A stretch of DNA of 64,000 bases, from positions 124,001 through 188,000 of the forward strand of contig NZ_JAMPKY010000004.1 of assembly GCF_039962255.1 (NCBI RefSeq). Direction: 5' to 3'. The notes below the pieces were generated by a model. It searched no databases. It was not told where the DNA came from and saw only the letters and a list, made by a program, of their open reading frames with translations. Positions within the stretch are counted from its first letter, which is position 1. Each line of letters opens with the position of its first letter. Positions 60,140 to 64,000 of the stretch are shown one piece after another. Position numbers and translations under genes: made by a program. Source of the DNA: Leptolyngbya subtilissima AS-A7 (GTDB taxonomy: Bacteria > Cyanobacteriota > Cyanobacteriia > Phormidesmidales > Phormidesmidaceae).

Positions 60140-61216
60140 TTAGGCGAGGAGGTTGGCAGCAGGGCGCTTTAGCCGGGCCGAGGCCGCTGAGCTGGGGGTC
60201 CAAATCACGTCTTGCACGCGCACCGCTTTGGGAATTAGCTCTAGCTCGTAGAAGGCGTCGGCAATGCGCTGCTGCTCTGCGATCGCCTCGGTCTGCACTG
60301 GGTCAAAGATCCAGCTGCGGCGGCGGGTGACCACATCTAGAATCTCTGGCTCTAGGCCGGTAATGGGGGCCAGCACCTCCACCACCTCGGCGGGGTTGTT
60401 GTCGGCCCACTGGGCAACTTCAGCGGTATCTTCGAGCAGGGCCACCAGTAGCGCTTCGTTGTCGGCTACAAAGGCTTTGGAGGCCAAGAAAAACTCGCGG
60501 TTGGGGGCTAGCCCTTCCCCGGTGGTCAGGGTGCGCGCCCCCACCTGTTTTTCTGAGGCCGCGTAGAAGGGGTCCCAAATGCCCCAGGCATCGATGTTGT
60601 TTTGCTCGAAGGCGGAGCGGGCATCGGCGGGGGTGAGGTTCACCGGCTCAATGTCTGACCAGGCCAATCCGGCTTTTTTGAGTGCCTGTACCACCAAAAA
60701 GTGAGCGCTGGAGCCGCGCTGAAAGCCCACTTTTTTTCCCTTGAGATCGGCCAGGGTTTGTACTGGCGAATCGGCCTGCACCACAACGGCTGAGCTCTTG
60801 GGGCGGGGTGCGCCGCTACCGACATAGAAAAAGGGTGTATCCGCCGCCTGAGCGAAAATCGGTGGGGCATCGCCAGTGCGGCCAATGTCTATGCTGCCGA
60901 CGTTCAAAGCCTCCAGCAGGGGCGGCCCAGATTGAAATTCAATCCACTCGACGCGGGTGCCGAAGGTTTTTAGCCGCTCCTCTAGCCCGCCCCGCGCTTT
61001 GATCAAAATGAACGGGTCAAACTTTTGGTGGCCAATGCGCAGCACCTTGGCTTTGGCGTTGTTGGCGGCGGGCTGGGTTTCGGTGCTGGTAGTAGAATCG
61101 CTGCTACAGGCGGTGACCGCTGCACTCAACCCCATGCCGCCGGCAAATAGATAGGCAAACGACTTTAGCGACTGTCGTCGGGTAAGCCCCCAAGCTCTAG
61201 GGCGATGCTGTGCCAT
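60140..61216 (-). CDS. ssuA: Aliphatic sulfonate ABC transporter substrate-binding protein 4
   Basis: 358 residues, the first gene of the cluster in transcription order. The signal has TRRQSLK (Tat-like) and a lipobox VTAC. LRIGHQKFDPFILIKARGGL, GPPLLEALNVGSIDIGRTGD, SPVQTLADLKGKKVGFQRGS, NIDAWGIWDPFYAASEKQVG. Differences from protein 3 in the binding cleft suggest a different ligand. Confidence 0.92.
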   Translation of the reverse strand: MAQHRPRAWGLTRRQSLKSFAYLFAGGMGLSAAVTACSSDSTTSTETQPAANNAKAKVLRIGHQKFDPFILIKARGGLEERLKTFGTRVEWIEFQSGPPLLEALNVGSIDIGRTGDAPPIFAQAADTPFFYVGSGAPRPKSSAVVVQADSPVQTLADLKGKKVGFQRGSSAHFLVVQALKKAGLAWSDIEPVNLTPADARSAFEQNNIDAWGIWDPFYAASEKQVGARTLTTGEGLAPNREFFLASKAFVADNEALLVALLEDTAEVAQWADNNPAEVVEVLAPITGLEPEILDVVTRRRSWIFDPVQTEAIAEQQRIADAFYELELIPKAVRVQDVIWTPSSAASARLKRPAANLLA

Positions 61217-61381
61217 GGCTGTGCCTCCACAAATGATCTGTTCCTAGCGCGGACCTGACCTTGCAGCAGTTGCACAAAGCTAAGGCCAACCCAGGAAACT
61301 ACGGTAAGTCGGTAGAAATACCGCTGTTTGCTGGCGCAGTATGGCATGGGGGCTAAGTGAAGTTCAAGTAAACTCAGTTAC

Positions 61382-61402
61382 AAATGAAATTAAATTTCAT
61401 TT
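61382..61402. promoter_or_regulatory. Perfect 10-bp AT-rich inverted repeat, candidate LysR-type operator
   Basis: AAATGAAATT and its exact complement AATTTCATTT flank a single A, 166 bases upstream of the first gene of the sulfur cluster. The AT-rich dyad is consistent with LysR-type (CysB/Cbl-like) sites that control sulfur starvation genes. No regulator gene is in the window. Confidence 0.5.
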
Positions 61403-61550
61403 AATATTTTATTGAGTTGAAACGTTGGGTATAGAGCTTTGGGTGCAAGGCATGGTTGGCAAGAGACCTACTGGCGCTTGAGCTATGCCGAATCTAGATG
61501 TATTGCAGCAGTTGATTTAGTTGGGACACTTTGACAGGCGGAATCCTCTG

Positions 61551-61579
61551 GTAGGGGCATTGCACTGCAATGCCCCTAC
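61551..61579. terminator. Perfect 14-bp hairpin (GTAGGGGCATTGCA type)
   Basis: GTAGGGGCATTGCA pairs fully with TGCAATGCCCCTAC around one C. It may end the amidotransferase transcript. The GTAGGGGCA end also appears in the hairpin at 42439-42490, so it is probably a repeated genomic element. Confidence 0.6.
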
Positions 61580-61665
61580 GTCGAACCTGTCCTAGATCTG
61601 GGTGTTTGTAATGGTGAAGTTAGGCTAGGACCGTTCAATAGATAAGGGGAAAAGGGCATTCCTGC

Positions 61666-62442
61666 TTAAGGAGTTAGATGGAGCGGTAAACCATCCTGGA
61701 AGACCAGCAGTTCACCGGGCTGAATGGGGGTCCAGGCCTCGTTGTCGGTCAGGGAAGTGGTGGCAATGACGGCGACGCGATCGCTCGGGGTGGTCAGCTC
61801 TTGAAAATCCACCGTAATGTCTTCGTCAATCAGGTGGGCCGCAGCGAAGGGAGCCTGGCGCACGATGTAGCAGAGCTTGGTGGAGCAGTGGGCAAAGCAG
61901 TGTTCGCCATCTGACAACAGATAGTTGAAGATGCCGTGGGGGGCAATCGCCGCCGTGATCTCTCGCAGAGCCAGGTACAGGTCTTCAATGGGGGGCTTGC
62001 GATCGGGGAACCGCTGCCGAATGTGGTTGAGCATGAGGCAAAAGGCCTGCTCGCTGTCAGTTTGCCCCACCGCGCGGTAGATGCCCTGGTGGTCAAAGGG
62101 CAGCGTCGGCAGGTCGCCGTTGTGAGCAAACACCCAGTAGCGCCCCCACAGTTCTCGCTTGAAGGGGTGGCAGTTTTCTAGCTTGACTGGCCCGATGGTG
62201 GCCTTGCGAATGTGGGCAATCACATTCATCGATTTGATCGGGTATTGCCGAATGAAGGCGGCCACGGGCGATGAGCTAGACGGGTTGTCGTCGAGAAAAA
62301 CGCGGCAGCCTAGGCCTTCAAAAAAGGCAATGCCCCAGCCGTCTTTGTGGTCATCGGTTTTGCCCCCCCGCGCACAGAACCCCTCAAAGGAGAAGCAGAT
62401 ATCCGTGGGCACATTGCAGTTCATCCCCAACAGCTGGCACAT
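61666..62442 (-). CDS. Class II glutamine amidotransferase (YafJ/Gn-AT_II type)
   Basis: 258 residues starting MCQLLGMNCN, where Cys2 after Met removal is the N-terminal nucleophile. Other class II features: GWGIAFFEGLGCRVFLDD, NVIAHIRKATIGPVKLENCHPF, FAHNGDLPT and TDSEQAFCLML. No synthase domain follows, so a stand-alone amidotransferase or amidase with unknown substrate is likely. No operon partner is apparent. Confidence 0.9.
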   Translation of the reverse strand: MCQLLGMNCNVPTDICFSFEGFCARGGKTDDHKDGWGIAFFEGLGCRVFLDDNPSSSSPVAAFIRQYPIKSMNVIAHIRKATIGPVKLENCHPFKRELWGRYWVFAHNGDLPTLPFDHQGIYRAVGQTDSEQAFCLMLNHIRQRFPDRKPPIEDLYLALREITAAIAPHGIFNYLLSDGEHCFAHCSTKLCYIVRQAPFAAAHLIDEDITVDFQELTTPSDRVAVIATTSLTDNEAWTPIQPGELLVFQDGLPLHLTP

Positions 62443-62591
62443 AATGACGTATCTATCACGAGTCTTTCAGTAGCTCTAAGGCTAACTCCGTAACTCTGCG
62501 ATCGATACATCATCGACAAACAAGGCTTTGTGGTGGCATTGATCTTCTGTGTAATTGCAGTCGCCATGAGACGGCGGGTCAGCGTTAGTGG
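62443..62591. other. Intergenic stretch
   Basis: Between recQ and the amidotransferase. No gene or repeat seen. Confidence 0.4.
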
Positions 62592-64000
62592 CTAATCTAC
62601 CTGATCCAGCAGCCGGTACTCTCTGATCAACTGCCTAGCCAGGGTTTTGTAGCCCATCTGATCAAACAAAATCACGATCTTGTCGCCCTCATAGCGCATC
62701 ACCGTACCCTCGCCCCACGTTCGGTGAACTACGCGGCTATTCAACGCAAAGGGCTGCCATGCACCTTCGTCTTCGACCACAATGCCTGCCTGACAGTTGT
62801 CACAAAAGCTGCAGGGCTGATCGCGGTTTTCACCAAAGTAGTTGAGCAAATATCCGCGGCGGCAGTCGCGCAGTTCGGCATAGCCTCGCATCATTTCTAG
62901 GCGCGATCGCACGTGGTTTTGATGCCGTTCTTGGGCCTCAACGGCGGCCTGGGAAGCTTCCTCCACATTCGCCAAGTCACGGGCAATCACTTCGCCTGTG
63001 GGTAAGGTCTCGACAGTATCTACCGCCTCTAAGTGGCTGAGGGCAGCGGCCACCTTGGTTCGTGACAGATCGGTTTTGGCCTGCAAATCCTGCCGCTTGA
63101 TGGGGTCATCCTGGCTTTGCAGTACGGTGGCCACCTGGGTCACGTGCTCCACATCTACCTGGCCGCCACTGGCCAGAAAGCGGCGAATATTCAGGTCGTC
63201 GGGGCAGTAGAACAGCAGCGCAAAGGCTTTTTCACCATCTCGCCCCGCCCGGCCAATCTCTTGGTAGTAAGAATCGACGGAATCGCTGATGTTGTGGTGA
63301 ATTACAAACCGAATATTGGGCTTGTCAATGCCCATGCCGAAGGCGGTAGTGGCTACCATCACCTCGGCTTCGTCGTCCATAAAGGCGGCCTGGGCCCGTT
63401 CGCGGTTGGCGGCTTTCATGCCGGCGTGGTAGGCGATCGCGGCCACACCGGCTTCCTCTAGTGCCTCAGCTAAAGCCTCGGTATTTTTGCGAGTAGCCGC
63501 ATAGACAATGCCCGGCTTTTTGGCGCGCACCACCTGGTCGATCAGGGCCTCTGTTTTCTCGGCTTCGGTCTCAAAGCGCCGCACCTCTAGCCAAATGTTG
63601 GGTCGGTCAAACCCCTGTACCAGCACCTGAGCGTCTTGCATGGCCAGGTGTTTGACAATTTCTTCTCGCACCGCCGGGGCGGCAGTGGCCGTTAGGGCCA
63701 ATACCCTGGGATGACCGAGGGCATCGATTACCGCGCCCAGCCTGAGGTAGTCAGGCCGAAAGTTGTGACCCCACTCGCTGATGCAGTGGGCTTCGTCAAC
63801 CACAAACAGCGAGGGTTTGGCAGCGCGCAACCGGTCTAGGGTCTCGGGGTTATTGAACTGTTCGGGTGCCAGAAAGATAAACTCTAGTTCGTCATCGGCC
63901 AGCGACTCAAAAGCCGCCTCTCGCCGAGACGCGCTTAGGGTAGAGTTGACCGCTGCGGCTTCGCCCACATCCTGCTCGGCGATCGAGTCTACTTGGTCGC
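62592..64000 (-). CDS. recQ: RecQ-family ATP-dependent DNA helicase, 5' end beyond the window
   Basis: The frame runs to the window edge, starting DQVDSIAEQDVG (motif Ia), so motif I is off the edge. DEAH box VVDEAHCISEWGHNFRPDYL, GFDRPNIWLEVRRF, VMVATTAFGMGIDKPNIRFV, and motif VI QEIGRAGRDGE are present. The RQC zinc site CRRGYLLNYFGENRDQPCSF with CDNC is complete. The C-terminal ~70 residues (RVVHRTWGEGTVMRYEGDKI) resemble a small KOW/SH3-like module instead of HRDC. It unwinds DNA in recombination repair. Confidence 0.94.
   Translation of the reverse strand, partial: DQVDSIAEQDVGEAAAVNSTLSASRREAAFESLADDELEFIFLAPEQFNNPETLDRLRAAKPSLFVVDEAHCISEWGHNFRPDYLRLGAVIDALGHPRVLALTATAAPAVREEIVKHLAMQDAQVLVQGFDRPNIWLEVRRFETEAEKTEALIDQVVRAKKPGIVYAATRKNTEALAEALEEAGVAAIAYHAGMKAANRERAQAAFMDDEAEVMVATTAFGMGIDKPNIRFVIHHNISDSVDSYYQEIGRAGRDGEKAFALLFYCPDDLNIRRFLASGGQVDVEHVTQVATVLQSQDDPIKRQDLQAKTDLSRTKVAAALSHLEAVDTVETLPTGEVIARDLANVEEASQAAVEAQERHQNHVRSRLEMMRGYAELRDCRRGYLLNYFGENRDQPCSFCDNCQAGIVVEDEGAWQPFALNSRVVHRTWGEGTVMRYEGDKIVILFDQMGYKTLARQLIREYRLLDQVD

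Larger units (their letters stand above)
61217..61665. other. Promoter region of the sulfur cluster
   Basis: It has the AT-rich inverted repeat 61382-61402 and the hairpin 61551-61579, which are listed separately. No open frame. Confidence 0.5.

Overview
The window looks like cyanobacterial chromosome. GCGATCGC (HIP1) octamers are frequent, the giant kinase-ATPase-GAF-PAS-histidine kinase has a typically cyanobacterial architecture, and short G/C-rich intergenic repeats abound. The species cannot be named from the sequence; a filamentous Leptolyngbya-like lineage is only a guess.

Layout. 1-1.2 kb: the 5' part of an azoreductase gene and a DJ-1/PfpI gene. 1.5-10.4 kb: a hybrid sensor kinase of about 2,480 residues and its NarL/LuxR response regulator, enclosed by a ~200-bp inverted repeat. 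10.4-35.5 kb: an accessory region rich in small redox and detoxification genes (AraC-type regulator, SDRs, NQO1-like quinone reductase, pirin, LLM flavoprotein, F420-reductase-like protein, MDR quinone reductase, haloperoxidase-like hydrolase, several NTF2/SnoaL proteins). Intact genes are mixed with truncated, frameshifted and chimeric copies. A recurrent 40-75 bp upstream box, remnants of an AraC gene, a 420-bp direct duplication and an integron-type gene cassette with two attC sites lie within it. GC-rich blocks (11.5-12.5, 17.9-18.9 and 29.8-34.0 kb) look imported. 35.6-38.6 kb: small hypothetical genes, a secreted protein with an internal duplication, and a degenerate repeat patch. 38.7-43.1 kb: aldo/keto reductase, Zn-alcohol dehydrogenase with an SRPBCC partner, an RraA-like protein and a BON lipoprotein.

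43.4-61.2 kb is a single-strand (minus) organosulfur supercluster: three ABC ATPases, three permeases, five substrate-binding proteins, a DszA/NtaA-type monooxygenase, two DszC/SfnB-type acyl-CoA-dehydrogenase-fold monooxygenases, SsuD, an SsuE-type FMN reductase and an AhpD-like protein. Together they should import sulfonates, taurine and possibly sulfones, and release sulfite with reduced flavin. Six junctions in the cluster carry G-rich/C-rich heptamer-like repeats arranged as inverted repeats. 61.6-64 kb: a class II glutamine amidotransferase and the 3' part of a RecQ helicase.

The most unusual parts are the mosaic detoxification region with shared leaders, box and attC cassette, the inverted repeat around the two-component locus, and the repeat-punctuated sulfur cluster. 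All functional calls come from reading the sequence; no database search was run.
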